From: an uncultured Bacilli bacterium
GTDB taxonomy: Bacteria; Bacillota_I; Bacilli_A; RF39; UBA660
Reading direction: 5' to 3'
NCBI GenBank assembly: GCA_944350345.1
Contig: CALVOP010000003.1
Span: forward strand, 24,638-88,637
DNA: 64,000 bases
Part shown: one piece after another, positions 8,409 through 16,845 of the stretch
Position numbering within the stretch: the stretch's first letter is position 1
Layout: each line of letters begins with the position of its first letter
Made by a program: the position numbers and the translations under genes
The notes under the pieces: model-generated
The model's database searches: none
What the model was told of the DNA's origin: nothing
The model's input: the letters and a program-made list of their open reading frames with translations, nothing else

Positions 8409-8696
8409 ATGGAGGCGCTACAATTAACACTACCTATTGTTATTTACTTTTTGCTAATAATTTTACTCATAATAGGAATAGTATTAGGAATAAAATTAAT
8501 AACAACTATGAATAAAGTGGATAAAATTTTAGATGATGTAAATGAAAAATTAGAATCAGTTGGTGAGGTATTTAACGTCATAGACTTTGTAACTGGTAAA
8601 ATGTCAGCGATAAGTGAAACAATAATTGGAGCATTAACTACTGCAGTAGTTAAAATATTCAAGAAATTTAATAAGGAGAGTGGAATTGATGAGTAA
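8409..8696 (+). CDS. DUF948/YtxG-like membrane protein
   Basis: 95 residues: one N-terminal helix (about 7-32, very hydrophobic) followed by an amphipathic helical segment (TTMNKVDKILDDVNEKLESVG) and a second weakly hydrophobic helix. This plan and the immediately following YtxH-type gene match the B. subtilis ytxG-ytxH pair. Its stop overlaps the ytxH start by 8 bases. Role in the family is unclear (linked to general stress response in Bacillus). Confidence 0.6.
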   Translation: MEALQLTLPIVIYFLLIILLIIGIVLGIKLITTMNKVDKILDDVNEKLESVGEVFNVIDFVTGKMSAISETIIGALTTAVVKIFKKFNKESGIDE

Positions 8697-9135
8697 AGGA
8701 AAAGGATTTGGGAAATTTATTTGTGGAGCAGCGTTAGGCGCAGGTTTGGCATTGTTATTTGCACCTAATAAGGGAAGTGTAACAAGAGCAAAACTAAAGG
8801 CAAAATTAGATGAAGTACTAGATTATGTGAAAAACATTGACAAAGAAGAAGTAAAAGAAGAAATAACAAATAGAGTATATGAATTAAAAAAAGAGTTAGC
8901 AACACTAGATAAAGAAAAAGTATTGGATATCGCAAAAGATCAAGCACAAAAAATCCAAAAGAAAGCAGAAGAATTATATCAATATGCAATAAAAAAAGGG
9001 ACACCAGTTTTACAAGATGTTACTAACGAAGTAAGATTGCGTGCTTTACAAGTAGCCAAAGATATAGTTGTTAAATTAGAAAGTGCTGATACTAAGCCTA
9101 AAAAAACTACAACAAAAAAGAAAACAACAAAATAA
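8689..9135 (+). CDS. YtxH-like protein
   Basis: 148 residues. The N-terminus GFGKFICGAALGAGLALLFAPNKGSVTR is the YtxH signature: a glycine-rich single helix ending in LLFAP-(N/K)-G. The rest is a long lysine-rich helix ending in a run of Lys and Thr. ATG 8689 follows AAGGAGAG and overlaps the preceding stop; an in-frame GTG at 8680 has no advantage. Likely translationally coupled to the ytxG-like gene. Function unknown, stress-associated in relatives. Confidence 0.7.
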   Translation: MSKGKGFGKFICGAALGAGLALLFAPNKGSVTRAKLKAKLDEVLDYVKNIDKEEVKEEITNRVYELKKELATLDKEKVLDIAKDQAQKIQKKAEELYQYAIKKGTPVLQDVTNEVRLRALQVAKDIVVKLESADTKPKKTTTKKKTTK

Positions 9136-9149
9136 TCTATGAAAAAAAC

Positions 9150-9322
9150 GAATAGCAATATAAACTGATTTCAGAAAGTTAGTGGGAGATGAAAACTAAT
9201 ACGGTTATATTGTAAATGTACATTTTTGGAGATTAATTAGGTCACGCTTTATAGTGAATGAGAAAAAAATAAGGTGGTACCACGGAAAAATTCGTCCTTT
9301 AGTGCTATCTTTTTTATTATTT
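9150..9322 (+). promoter_or_regulatory. T-box leader (tyrosine) of tyrS
   Basis: The T-box sequence AAGGTGGTACCACGG (9271-9285) with the partner CGTCCTTT (9293-9300) forms the antiterminator that reads the uncharged tRNA end. Stem I is closed by CAATATAAAC (9156-9165) with GGTTATATTG (9203-9212), and the specifier TAC (tyrosine) sits at 9200-9202 next to the closing stem, which fits tyrS downstream. A competing terminator can form between AAGGTGGTA and TGCTATCTT followed by a T run. Stem I is only about 57 bases, much shorter than in typical leaders. Confidence 0.88.
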
Positions 9323-9335
9323 AAAGGAGGATAAA

Positions 9336-10529
9336 ATGAAATTATATGAAGATTTAAAATGGAGAGGACTAATAAATGATATAACAAGTCCAGAACTAAT
9401 TGATAAATTAAATGAAGGTGGAATGATTTTTTATGTAGGAGTAGACCCAACAGGAGATAGTTTACATATTGGACACTTCTTAACAGTAATAGCAACTGTA
9501 AAAAGATTAAAAGATGCAGGGCATACCCCCATTATTATCGCGGGTGGAGGAACAGGATTAATTGGAGATCCAAAGCCTAATATAGAAAGACCAATGATAA
9601 CAAAAGAAGCAGTAAAACATAACATAGAATGTATAAAAAAACAAGTTAGCAACTTTCTACATGATGACATTATAATAGTTAACAATGCAGACTGGTTATT
9701 AGAAATAAATGCAATTGATTTTTTAAGAGATTATGGGAAACATTTCAACATTAATTATATGATAAATAAAGATACAGTAAAAAGAAGATTAGATATAGGA
9801 ATTACATATACAGAATTTTCTTATATGATATTACAAAGCATAGATTTCTTAAAACTATACGAAAAATACAATTGCACATTACAGATTGGTGGACAAGATC
9901 AATGGGGAAATATAACATCAGGATTAGAATTAATAAGAAAAGTACATGGAGATAAAGTAAAATGTTATGGATTAACAGTGCCGTTAGTAACTAAAAGTGA
10001 CGGAAGCAAATTTGGAAAAACTGAAAAAGGTGAAAGTTTATGGTTAGATAAAGAAAAAACAAGTCCGTACAAAATGTACCAATACTTTATAAATAGTGAA
10101 GATGTTATGGTAATTGATTACTTAAAAAAATTAACATTTTTACCAAAAGAAGAAATAGAAAAGTTAGAACAAAGTTTAAAAGATGAACCAGAGAAAAGAT
10201 TAGCTCAAAAAGCATTGGCATACAATATTGTGAAATTTTTACATGGAGAAAAAGAGGCAGAAAATGCTAAAAAAACAAGTGAAGAAATTTTTAGTGGAAC
10301 ATATAATAATATGCCTACAATGAAAATTGGTAAAGAAAAAATAAATATACTTGAACTATTAGTAGAAATAAATATAGCAACATCCAAAAGTGAAGCAAAA
10401 CGACTAGTTGTACAAGGAGGAATCAAAATCAACGATAAAAAAATATTTGATGAAAAATACGATATTGCTCTTGACAAAGAAATAGTGTTACAAAAAGGTA
10501 AGAAAACATTTGTAAAAATTGAAAAATAA
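9336..10529 (+). CDS. tyrS: tyrosyl-tRNA synthetase
   Basis: Class I aminoacyl-tRNA synthetase charging tRNA-Tyr, 397 residues. HIGH is intact near residue 46 (SLHIGHFLT); the second ATP signature appears as KFGKTE (in place of KMSKS, as is usual for TyrRS), and GGQDQWGN marks the tyrosine pocket. The C-terminal 65 residues are an S4 RNA-binding domain (SEAKRLVVQGGIKIN). AAAGGAGG precedes the ATG. Expression is controlled by the T-box leader, so it should rise when tRNA-Tyr is uncharged. Confidence 0.96.
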   Translation: MKLYEDLKWRGLINDITSPELIDKLNEGGMIFYVGVDPTGDSLHIGHFLTVIATVKRLKDAGHTPIIIAGGGTGLIGDPKPNIERPMITKEAVKHNIECIKKQVSNFLHDDIIIVNNADWLLEINAIDFLRDYGKHFNINYMINKDTVKRRLDIGITYTEFSYMILQSIDFLKLYEKYNCTLQIGGQDQWGNITSGLELIRKVHGDKVKCYGLTVPLVTKSDGSKFGKTEKGESLWLDKEKTSPYKMYQYFINSEDVMVIDYLKKLTFLPKEEIEKLEQSLKDEPEKRLAQKALAYNIVKFLHGEKEAENAKKTSEEIFSGTYNNMPTMKIGKEKINILELLVEINIATSKSEAKRLVVQGGIKINDKKIFDEKYDIALDKEIVLQKGKKTFVKIEK

Positions 10530-10568
10530 TAATTAAGCTTTTTAATAAATTTATAGAGAATATAAAAG

Positions 10569-10597
10569 CTTGAATATATATAAGATTCAAGTTTTTA
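10569..10597 (+). terminator. terminator after tyrS
   Basis: CTTGAAT pairs with ATTCAAG across a short AT-rich loop, followed by TTTTT. It lies 40 bases past the tyrS stop. Confidence 0.8.
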
Positions 10598-10614
10598 ATT
10601 TAATAATACAAAAT

Positions 10615-10643
10615 TTGAATAATTCATAAATATTTGCTATAAT
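10615..10643 (+). promoter_or_regulatory. promoter of tmRNA
   Basis: TTGAAT (10615-10620), 17 bases, TATAAT (10638-10643); the mature RNA starts 11 bases further on. Confidence 0.8.
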
Positions 10644-10654
10644 TACAAATACAT

Positions 10655-11007
10655 GGGGCTGTTTTGTTTCGACAGAGTGATGATTTTGTTAATAGCAAGT
10701 AGTAGGGATACTATAAATCCAAAAACGTTAAATAAACGGAAAACAAAATAATTTTGCACCTGCTTTTGCCTAATTAAGGTACGCGGTGGCTCTTTCTTAA
10801 CTTTGTTTGCGAGTTAAGGTAAAGGGTTCATAAAAGCAAACTATATCATTTATATGTCTATATTAAATGATGAAATTTATAGACTTAGAAAAACATTGGA
10901 AGTTGGCAATCCATAAATGTTTTTTAAAAATACTAAACCAACTAAACTTGTAGAATATTAATGAAATTGCGCTTTGGACACGAGCTCGATACTCGTCAGC
11001 TCCACCA
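10655..11007 (+). ncRNA. ssrA: tmRNA (transfer-messenger RNA)
   Basis: Rescues stalled ribosomes and tags the unfinished protein. The 5' end GGGGCTGTTTTGTTTCGACA and the 3' end CGTCAGCTCCACCA are the paired tRNA-like ends, with CCA encoded. Length is about 353 bases. The tag frame starts at GGA (10738-10740) and reads GKQNNFAPAFA before TAA. The tag end AFA differs from the common ALAA but matches the kind of tag end seen in mollicutes such as Mesoplasma. It has its own promoter and terminator. Confidence 0.95.
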
Positions 11008-11017
11008 ATTTGTTATT

Positions 11018-11040
11018 TAGTCCATAAAGGACTTTTTTTA
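11018..11040 (+). terminator. terminator after tmRNA
   Basis: AGTCC-ataaa-GGACT followed by a long T run, 11 bases after the mature 3' end. Confidence 0.85.
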
Positions 11041-11145
11041 TGCAAAAACAAGTAAAATATTTTACATTTTTTATATATTTAGAGAATACTTTACTTTAAA
11101 AAAAATAAAATAGGTTGTATACTCTATAGTGAAAGTAGGTAGCGT

Positions 11146-12207
11146 ATGAAAGCAAAAAAAATAATAATATCAATAATTGTAATAATATTAATAATACTAG
11201 GTTTATGTTTTATAAATTCTAAATTTAACATATTAGATAACATATTTGGTTTAGGAACAAGTGAATATGAAGAAAAAGAAGAACCAAAATTACAAATAGT
11301 AGATGAAGAAAGTGATTCAAGAATAATCGCGGTTATGATAAATAATAACCATGCAGCATGGCCACATGCAGGACTGCAAGATGCATTTTTAAATTATGAA
11401 ATAATTGTTGAAGGTGGAATAACAAGAATACTATCTTTATATAAAGATGCAGCCACAGAAAAAATAGGTTCCGTTAGAAGTGCAAGGCATTATTTTCTAG
11501 ATTATGCAATGGAAAATGATGCAATATATGTACATCATGGAAGAAGCCCACAAGCATTAGAAGACATTGAAAGTTATAATATAGATAATATAGAGGGATT
11601 ATATGATGAAGATGGATTTTGGAGAGACAAAACATTAAATAAGGCATATGAACACACATCATTTACTAATATTGAAAGAATAAATACAGTAATAAAAGAA
11701 AAAGGATATAGAACAACAACTGAAACAGATTTACTGTTAAATTATAGCGCTAAAGAAGTAGATTTGAGTAAGAAAGAAAATAGTGTCAAAGCTGATAAAG
11801 TTAGTATAGAGTATTCAAGTTATCAAACTACATACTATGAATATGATTCGAAAAACAAACTATATTTAAGAAGTATGGACGACGAAAAACATGTTGATGC
11901 AATAACAGGAGAACAATATACAACAAAAAACATAATTACTTATCAAGTAAAAAATAGAACAATAGATAGTACTGGAAGACAAGATTTAGATAATGTTGGT
12001 AGTGGAGAAGGATATTATATATCAAATGGATATGCAGTTCCAATAACGTGGGAAAAAGGTAGTAGAAGTAGCCAAACAATTTACAAATATATGGATGGCA
12101 CAGAAATAGAAGTAAATGATGGAGTAACCTGGATCCAAATACAGCCAGTTGGTAAAGAATTAGGAATAGAAGCACTTGAAGAAGAATATAATGATACAGA
12201 AGAATAA
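11146..12207 (+). CDS. DUF3048 (YerB-like) membrane-anchored protein
   Basis: 353 residues, N-terminal helix (about 5-25) then an extracytoplasmic body. Segments IIAVMINNNHAAWPHAGLQ, EGGITRILSLYKD and IGSVRSARHYFLDYA are the hallmarks of DUF3048 (B. subtilis YerB), with the C-terminal half holding the second domain (VTWIQIQPVG). There is no lipobox cysteine in the expected place, so it is held by the helix. TAGGT lies six bases before the ATG. It stands alone between tmRNA and the next small membrane gene. Biochemical role of the family is not established. Confidence 0.85.
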   Translation: MKAKKIIISIIVIILIILGLCFINSKFNILDNIFGLGTSEYEEKEEPKLQIVDEESDSRIIAVMINNNHAAWPHAGLQDAFLNYEIIVEGGITRILSLYKDAATEKIGSVRSARHYFLDYAMENDAIYVHHGRSPQALEDIESYNIDNIEGLYDEDGFWRDKTLNKAYEHTSFTNIERINTVIKEKGYRTTTETDLLLNYSAKEVDLSKKENSVKADKVSIEYSSYQTTYYEYDSKNKLYLRSMDDEKHVDAITGEQYTTKNIITYQVKNRTIDSTGRQDLDNVGSGEGYYISNGYAVPITWEKGSRSSQTIYKYMDGTEIEVNDGVTWIQIQPVGKELGIEALEEEYNDTEE

Positions 12208-12268
12208 ATGAGTTGATTAATTAACGATAATTTGCTAAAATAAAAATATAATAAGGAGGCTAGTAAAG

Positions 12269-12769
12269 ATGTTAGATTTTTTATCAGAAAATTATATATG
12301 GTTTTTTGTAGCCGCAGTTGTGCTACTATTTGCTTTAATAGGTTTTATAGTTGAAGGAAAGAAAAAGAAAAGTAAAGAATTTAAGGGAGAAAGTGTTAAC
12401 GATAACGTTGAAAACTTAAACAGTGCTTCAGGACTTGAAGTAAATGATATTCCAGTGGCTGAAACAATAAATAATATTTCTAGTGAACCAACAGCACCAG
12501 TTGAAAACATAACTGAACCTCAAGCTATTGAAGAATCTAATCAGATGGAGACTTTACAAAATGTAGATGTAACCGCACAAACAAATTTTTCAGCAAATGA
12601 ACCTCAAAGTGTAACAATAGGTGAACCAATAGAAATGCAAAGTGAACCGGTAATACCAACTGCGCCCGAATCATTCTATGATGAACCATTAATGCCAGAT
12701 AACAGCAAAGAAAAACCTACGGATATTGAAATAAATCCAAATGAAAATAATAATACTGAACGTCAATAA
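12269..12769 (+). CDS. single-pass membrane protein with disordered tail, unknown function
   Basis: 166 residues. One hydrophobic helix (residues 10-28, WFFVAAVVLLFALIGFIV) is followed by a short basic patch GKKKKSK, which by the positive-inside rule puts the long tail in the cytoplasm. The tail (about 130 residues) is rich in Glu, Asn, Pro and Thr and looks disordered. AAGGAGG precedes the ATG. It ends at a clear terminator, so it may be cotranscribed with the DUF3048 gene 61 bases upstream. No family recognised. Confidence 0.55.
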   Translation: MLDFLSENYIWFFVAAVVLLFALIGFIVEGKKKKSKEFKGESVNDNVENLNSASGLEVNDIPVAETINNISSEPTAPVENITEPQAIEESNQMETLQNVDVTAQTNFSANEPQSVTIGEPIEMQSEPVIPTAPESFYDEPLMPDNSKEKPTDIEINPNENNNTERQ

Positions 12770-12785
12770 AAATGTTAAACAAATA

Positions 12786-12814
12786 AAAAGATATAGATAA
12801 TATATCTTTTTTAT
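12786..12814 (+). terminator. terminator upstream of cdaA
   Basis: AAAAGATATA pairs with TATATCTTTT across GATAA, followed by T run. Confidence 0.8.
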
Positions 12815-12853
12815 TATATAATTAATTATAGTGAAAAGGGAGTTGAATTAAAA

Positions 12854-13705
12854 ATGTCATTATCAACTTTATATAATTTATTTACAGAAGTAGTAGATAT
12901 TGCTATAGTATGGTTTATGTTTTATTACATTTTAAAATTAATAAAGAACAACGTAAAATTAGTACTAATATTTAAAGGGGTTATAATTATAGTTTTACTA
13001 AAACTTGTATCGGATTGGATGCATTTAAACACTGTAGGAATATTACTTGAATATGTGATTGCTTGGGGACCGCTAGCCCTTATAATAATATTTCAGCCAG
13101 AAATAAGAACAGTTTTAGAAAATCTAGGACGCAGCCAATTATTAGGAAGACATAAAGTATTAACAGTAGATGAAAGAGAAAGAGTTGTATATGAAATAAT
13201 GCAAGCCGTTGAATATTTTAAGAAAAATAGAATAGGAGCATTGATGATTATTGAACGTGATTATAGTTTACAGCAATACATAGAACCAGCACAAAAGTTA
13301 TATGCTGATATAAGTAACGAATTATTGATATCAATATTTTTTCCAAATAACCCTTTACATGATGGCGCTGTAATTATTCAAGGAGATAGAATAACTTGTG
13401 CAGGAAGTGTATTACCTACAAGTATGAATCCAAATATATCAAAAAGACTAGGTACGAGACACCGCGCAGCATTAGGAATTTCGGAAATTACAGATGCTAT
13501 TGCAATAATTGTCAGTGAAGAGACAGGTAGAATAAGCATCGGATTAAATGGCGAATTAAATTACAATCTTACAGTTGATGATGCGAGAATGATGTTAATA
13601 AACGAATTACAACCTAAGAAAGAGACATTCTATGATGCAGAAGCTAATTTAGAAGAAGAAATTGAAAGCGAAGGTGAGACAAATGAAGAAGCAGAAGAAA
13701 AATAA
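12854..13705 (+). CDS. cdaA: diadenylate cyclase CdaA (c-di-AMP synthase)
   Basis: Makes the second messenger c-di-AMP from two ATP; controls potassium, osmotic and wall homeostasis. Three N-terminal transmembrane helices (about residues 8-90) precede the DAC domain, with the catalytic DGA in NNPLHDGAVIIQ and RHRAA in GTRHRAALGISE, both intact. 283 residues is normal. The C-terminus is an acidic tail. AAGGGAG lies upstream of the ATG. cdaR overlaps its end by 23 bases, the standard arrangement; glmM, the usual third gene, is not next to it here. Confidence 0.95.
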   Translation: MSLSTLYNLFTEVVDIAIVWFMFYYILKLIKNNVKLVLIFKGVIIIVLLKLVSDWMHLNTVGILLEYVIAWGPLALIIIFQPEIRTVLENLGRSQLLGRHKVLTVDERERVVYEIMQAVEYFKKNRIGALMIIERDYSLQQYIEPAQKLYADISNELLISIFFPNNPLHDGAVIIQGDRITCAGSVLPTSMNPNISKRLGTRHRAALGISEITDAIAIIVSEETGRISIGLNGELNYNLTVDDARMMLINELQPKKETFYDAEANLEEEIESEGETNEEAEEK

Positions 13706-15047
13706 AACAAACATATTTGTAAGAGCTTTCAAAGCAATAATTGAATTTTTTGACAAATTTATAATAACACCACTTAGTAAATTAGCTTATATAATAACTG
13801 ACAAACTAAATATAAAAAGTGGCACATTTGAAAAATTTTTAAATAAGCCTAACACCTTATTATATTTATCTCTTATATTAGCATTTTGTACATTTTTATT
13901 AATTGATAACAGGGTCATAAATTTAATTTCATCAGAGTCAATAGTACTTGAAAATCAACCAGTAGAAGTAGAATATAATGATGAAGCATATGTAGTCGAA
14001 GGATTGCCAGAAGATGTAGATATAGTTTTAATGGGCAGAAAAATGGATTTGTATTTAGCCGAACAATTAGGAGATCATAAACTATCTTTAGATTTAAGTG
14101 ACTATGGAGTAGGTACACATAAAGTCAACATAAAATATAACAATCCAGTAAACAATCTAGACTACATAATAAGTCCTTCGGAAGTAACAGTAGTTATATA
14201 TCCAAAAGTAAGTGAAGTAAGAACACTTTCAATAGATGTATTAAATACAGACAAATTAGATCAAACATTGGTAGTAAGCAACGTTTTACTTGATAGAGAC
14301 GAAGTAATAATAAAATCACACGAAACAAAACTTGCAAAAGTGGCAAGTGTAAAAGCATTAATAGATGTAAATTCTTTAAATGCTACACAAGCAGGGACAT
14401 ATACACTTGAAAACGTCAAACTTGTTGCATATGACGAGAAAGGCACTGAACTTTCTGATATCGAAATAATACCAGAAACAGTAACGGCAACAGTAACGAT
14501 AACAAGTCCAAGTAAAGTTGTACCAATACAAATTGTACCAATAGGAGATGTTGCACCAGGTAGTGCAATAGAATCAATTGAAAGTAGTGTAAGGCAAGTA
14601 ACTGTTTACGCAGATGAAGAAATTCTCGCAGCATTAAATTACATAGAAGTAGAAATAGATGTTAGTGGATTAAATGAAGATAAAACATATCAAAAAGTTA
14701 TAAATAAACCAAACGGAGCAAGAAGTATAAGTGAAACATCAATTACAATTAATGTAAAAATGGAGACAGAAACATCAAAAGAGTTTGAAAATATCCCTAT
14801 AGTATTTGAAAACTTAGGCAATGGACTAAAAGTTAATGCACAAAGAGAAGAAGACACAAAAGTAACTGTATCAGTAGGTGGAGTTCAAAGTTTACTAGAT
14901 AAATTAGAAGAAAGCGACATAAAAGCATACGTTGATCTAGAAGGCTTAGGAGTAGGAACGCATACCGTACCTGTATACGTAACTGGAGAAGACTTAAAAT
15001 TAACATACACAAGCAAGACACAAAATATAAAAATAATAATTGAATAA
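13683..15047 (+). CDS. cdaR: CdaR (YbbR-domain regulator of CdaA)
   Basis: 454 residues. A basic N-terminus and one or two hydrophobic segments (around residues 60-75) lead to an outside region made of repeated YbbR domains: each has a VEV/VDVLN-type strand, a V..P..V turn and a closing strand (for example SKVVPIQIVPIGDVAPG and FENIPIVFENLGNG); four copies can be made out. Regulates the adjacent diadenylate cyclase at the membrane. ATG 13683 is chosen, with GAAGGTGAG upstream inside cdaA; in-frame TTG 13662 and GTG 13674 are alternatives. Confidence 0.88.
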   Translation: MKKQKKNKTNIFVRAFKAIIEFFDKFIITPLSKLAYIITDKLNIKSGTFEKFLNKPNTLLYLSLILAFCTFLLIDNRVINLISSESIVLENQPVEVEYNDEAYVVEGLPEDVDIVLMGRKMDLYLAEQLGDHKLSLDLSDYGVGTHKVNIKYNNPVNNLDYIISPSEVTVVIYPKVSEVRTLSIDVLNTDKLDQTLVVSNVLLDRDEVIIKSHETKLAKVASVKALIDVNSLNATQAGTYTLENVKLVAYDEKGTELSDIEIIPETVTATVTITSPSKVVPIQIVPIGDVAPGSAIESIESSVRQVTVYADEEILAALNYIEVEIDVSGLNEDKTYQKVINKPNGARSISETSITINVKMETETSKEFENIPIVFENLGNGLKVNAQREEDTKVTVSVGGVQSLLDKLEESDIKAYVDLEGLGVGTHTVPVYVTGEDLKLTYTSKTQNIKIIIE

Positions 15048-15051
15048 AAAT

Positions 15052-15086
15052 AAAACTGTAAGATTTAATTCTTACAGTTTTACTTT
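15052..15086. terminator. bidirectional terminator between cdaR and DUF378 gene
   Basis: AAAACTGTAAGA (15052-15063) pairs perfectly with TCTTACAGTTTT (15070-15081). The 3' arm contains the stop codon of the opposing gene. Confidence 0.88.
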
Positions 15087-15283
15087 TCAGGATGAAATGG
15101 TTTAACAAGAAGTCCTATATTTATAATACCAGCTAAACCTACTAAAGCGTAAACTAAATTAGTAAACATGCTGTCTGCGCCAAACAGCGAAGATACTAAG
15201 TTGAAATCAAATAAACCTACAAGACCCCAGTTTAATGCACCTATAATAGTAAAAGCTAGACATATCTTTTGTAATATATCCAT
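15080..15283 (-). CDS. DUF378 small membrane protein
   Basis: 67 residues with two transmembrane helices (about 5-25 and 40-58). The segment GALNWGLVGLFDFNLV is the DUF378 signature, and the second helix ends in GLLVKP. ATG at 15281-15283 has GAGGAGG upstream; an in-frame TTG five codons earlier overlaps the binding site. Stands alone on the minus strand. Function unknown. Confidence 0.85.
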   Translation of the reverse strand: MDILQKICLAFTIIGALNWGLVGLFDFNLVSSLFGADSMFTNLVYALVGLAGIINIGLLVKPFHPEK

Positions 15284-15379
15284 ATTATTCCTCCTCAATT
15301 ATATTTTAAACAAATTTTCATCTTTTATTCATAAAGTGTTTTAGAAGAAATATAATTTACTAATGATGGGGGAGGAAAA

Positions 15380-16378
15380 GTGAAAAAATTATTATTTATA
15401 TTACTGTGTAGCATTTTAGTTGTTGGATGTGGAAAGGTTGATTCAGAAAAGGTGTTAAAAGAATTTGAAACAAAAGTGACAAATAGTGACAATTATACAT
15501 TAACTGGAACTATGGAAATAATTAACAATGAGGACGTATATAATTATGAAGTAAATGTATCTTATTTAAAAGGAGACTATTATAAAGTTAATTTAATTAA
15601 TACCAATAATGAACATGAACAAGTAATCTTAAAAAATGATGAGGGTGTATATGTAATAACACCTTCCTTAAATAAAAGTTTCAAATTCCAAAGTGATTGG
15701 CCAAACAACTCTAGTCAAACATACATCTTAGATTCATTATTATCAGATTTAAAAAGCGATGCAAATAGAGAATTACTAGAAGAGGGAGATAAATTAATAT
15801 TAAAAAGCAGTGTAAATTATCCAAACAATAGTAATCTTGTAAGTCAGTCAGTAACATTTAATAAAGATATGGATTTAGAAAAAGTAGAAGTATTTAATGA
15901 CGCAGGAGTAGCCCAAATTACTTTAGTTGTAACCGAACTAAACTTAAAAGCAAACAACACAAAAGAAATATTTAATCTAAGTAACATAATTCAAGAATCT
16001 GATGTAGATACAGAAACTGAAACAACAGGAACAATAGAAAATATAATTTACCCAATGTATGTACCGACAGGCACGACATATAGTAGTGAAGAAAAAATAA
16101 CAAACGAATCAAGCGAAAGAGTAATACTTACTTATACAGGAGAAAAACCGTTTATAATAATAGAGGAAACTGCACAAGTGCCTGAAGAAACAGAAGTAAC
16201 AGCAGTGAATGGAGATTTGGTAACATATGGGAACATTGTAGGAGTATTGACAGATACTTCATTAAATTGGACAACAAACGGAATGGAATACTACATAGTA
16301 AGTTCAAATATGAGTGCAGAAGAATTACTACAAATTGCTGCATCTACCGCTACAGTAGCTGTATCATCTATAAAATAA
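15380..16378 (+). CDS. lipoprotein with LolA-like N-terminal domain
   Basis: 332 residues, GTG start with GGGGGAGG upstream. Signal peptide with lipobox VVGC (Cys17). Residues about 25-215 alternate strands in the way of LolA/YdcC-type lipid-binding sheets (YTLTGTMEIINNEDVYNYEV, DYYKVNLINTNNEHEQVIL). Residues 235-332 (YPMYVPTGTTYSSEEKI, ending in MSAEELLQIAAS) look like the DUF4367 domain found at the end of such proteins. Likely surface lipoprotein carrying or sensing a lipophilic ligand; the domain calls are by pattern only. It is monocistronic, with a terminator just after the stop. Confidence 0.65.
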   Translation: MKKLLFILLCSILVVGCGKVDSEKVLKEFETKVTNSDNYTLTGTMEIINNEDVYNYEVNVSYLKGDYYKVNLINTNNEHEQVILKNDEGVYVITPSLNKSFKFQSDWPNNSSQTYILDSLLSDLKSDANRELLEEGDKLILKSSVNYPNNSNLVSQSVTFNKDMDLEKVEVFNDAGVAQITLVVTELNLKANNTKEIFNLSNIIQESDVDTETETTGTIENIIYPMYVPTGTTYSSEEKITNESSERVILTYTGEKPFIIIEETAQVPEETEVTAVNGDLVTYGNIVGVLTDTSLNWTTNGMEYYIVSSNMSAEELLQIAASTATVAVSSIK

Positions 16379-16401
16379 CGTCTTTAAAAAGACGTTTTTT
16401 A
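16377..16401 (+). terminator. terminator after the LolA-like lipoprotein
   Basis: ACGTCTTT pairs with AAAGACGT and runs into TTTTT; begins at the stop codon. Confidence 0.85.
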
Positions 16402-16441
16402 ATTTAAGAAAGCAAAATCTGTAAAAAATATGTGAAATCAC

Positions 16442-16470
16442 TTGATTTTTAGGCATATACTTAGTAAAAT
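16442..16470 (+). promoter_or_regulatory. promoter of hup
   Basis: TTGATT (16442-16447), 17 bases, TAAAAT (16465-16470), 51 bases before the HU start codon. Confidence 0.75.
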
Positions 16471-16521
16471 GATAAATGTAAGCATAAAATATGCTTAAAA
16501 AATATAATGGAGGTATTAGGA

Positions 16522-16794
16522 ATGACAAAAAATGCATTAGTTGAATTCATAGCTGCAAAAGCTGGTTTAACAAAAGCAGATGCCGCAAGAGCATTAGAAG
16601 CTACATTAGAAGGGATTGAAACTGGATTAAAAAAAGAAAAAAAAGTATCACTAGTAGGTTTTGGTACATTCTCTGCTAAAAAAAGAGCTGCTAGAGAAGG
16701 TATTAATCCTTTAACTAAAAAACCATTAAAAATTCCTGCAAAAACAGTTGCTTCATTTAAAGCTGGTAGCAAACTAAAAGATGCTTTAAATTAA
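16522..16794 (+). CDS. hup: DNA-binding protein HU
   Basis: 90-residue nucleoid protein that bends DNA as a dimer. The HU/IHF signature is complete: VSLVGFGTFSAKKRAAREG, then INPLTKKPLKIPAKTVASFKAG with the intercalating proline in the NP turn. ATG 16522 (MTKNALVEF) is the family start, with GGAGGT 10 bases upstream, which rules out the in-frame ATG at 16507. Codons are more regular than in neighbours, as expected for a highly expressed gene. Own promoter and terminator. Confidence 0.95.
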   Translation: MTKNALVEFIAAKAGLTKADAARALEATLEGIETGLKKEKKVSLVGFGTFSAKKRAAREGINPLTKKPLKIPAKTVASFKAGSKLKDALN

Positions 16795-16818
16795 AAAAGC
16801 CATTTGGCTTTTTTTTTA
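16795..16818 (+). terminator. terminator after hup
   Basis: AAAAAGCC-attt-GGCTTTTT followed by more T. Confidence 0.85.
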
Positions 16819-16845
16819 AATTAAAATGTAATATAATATTTATAT

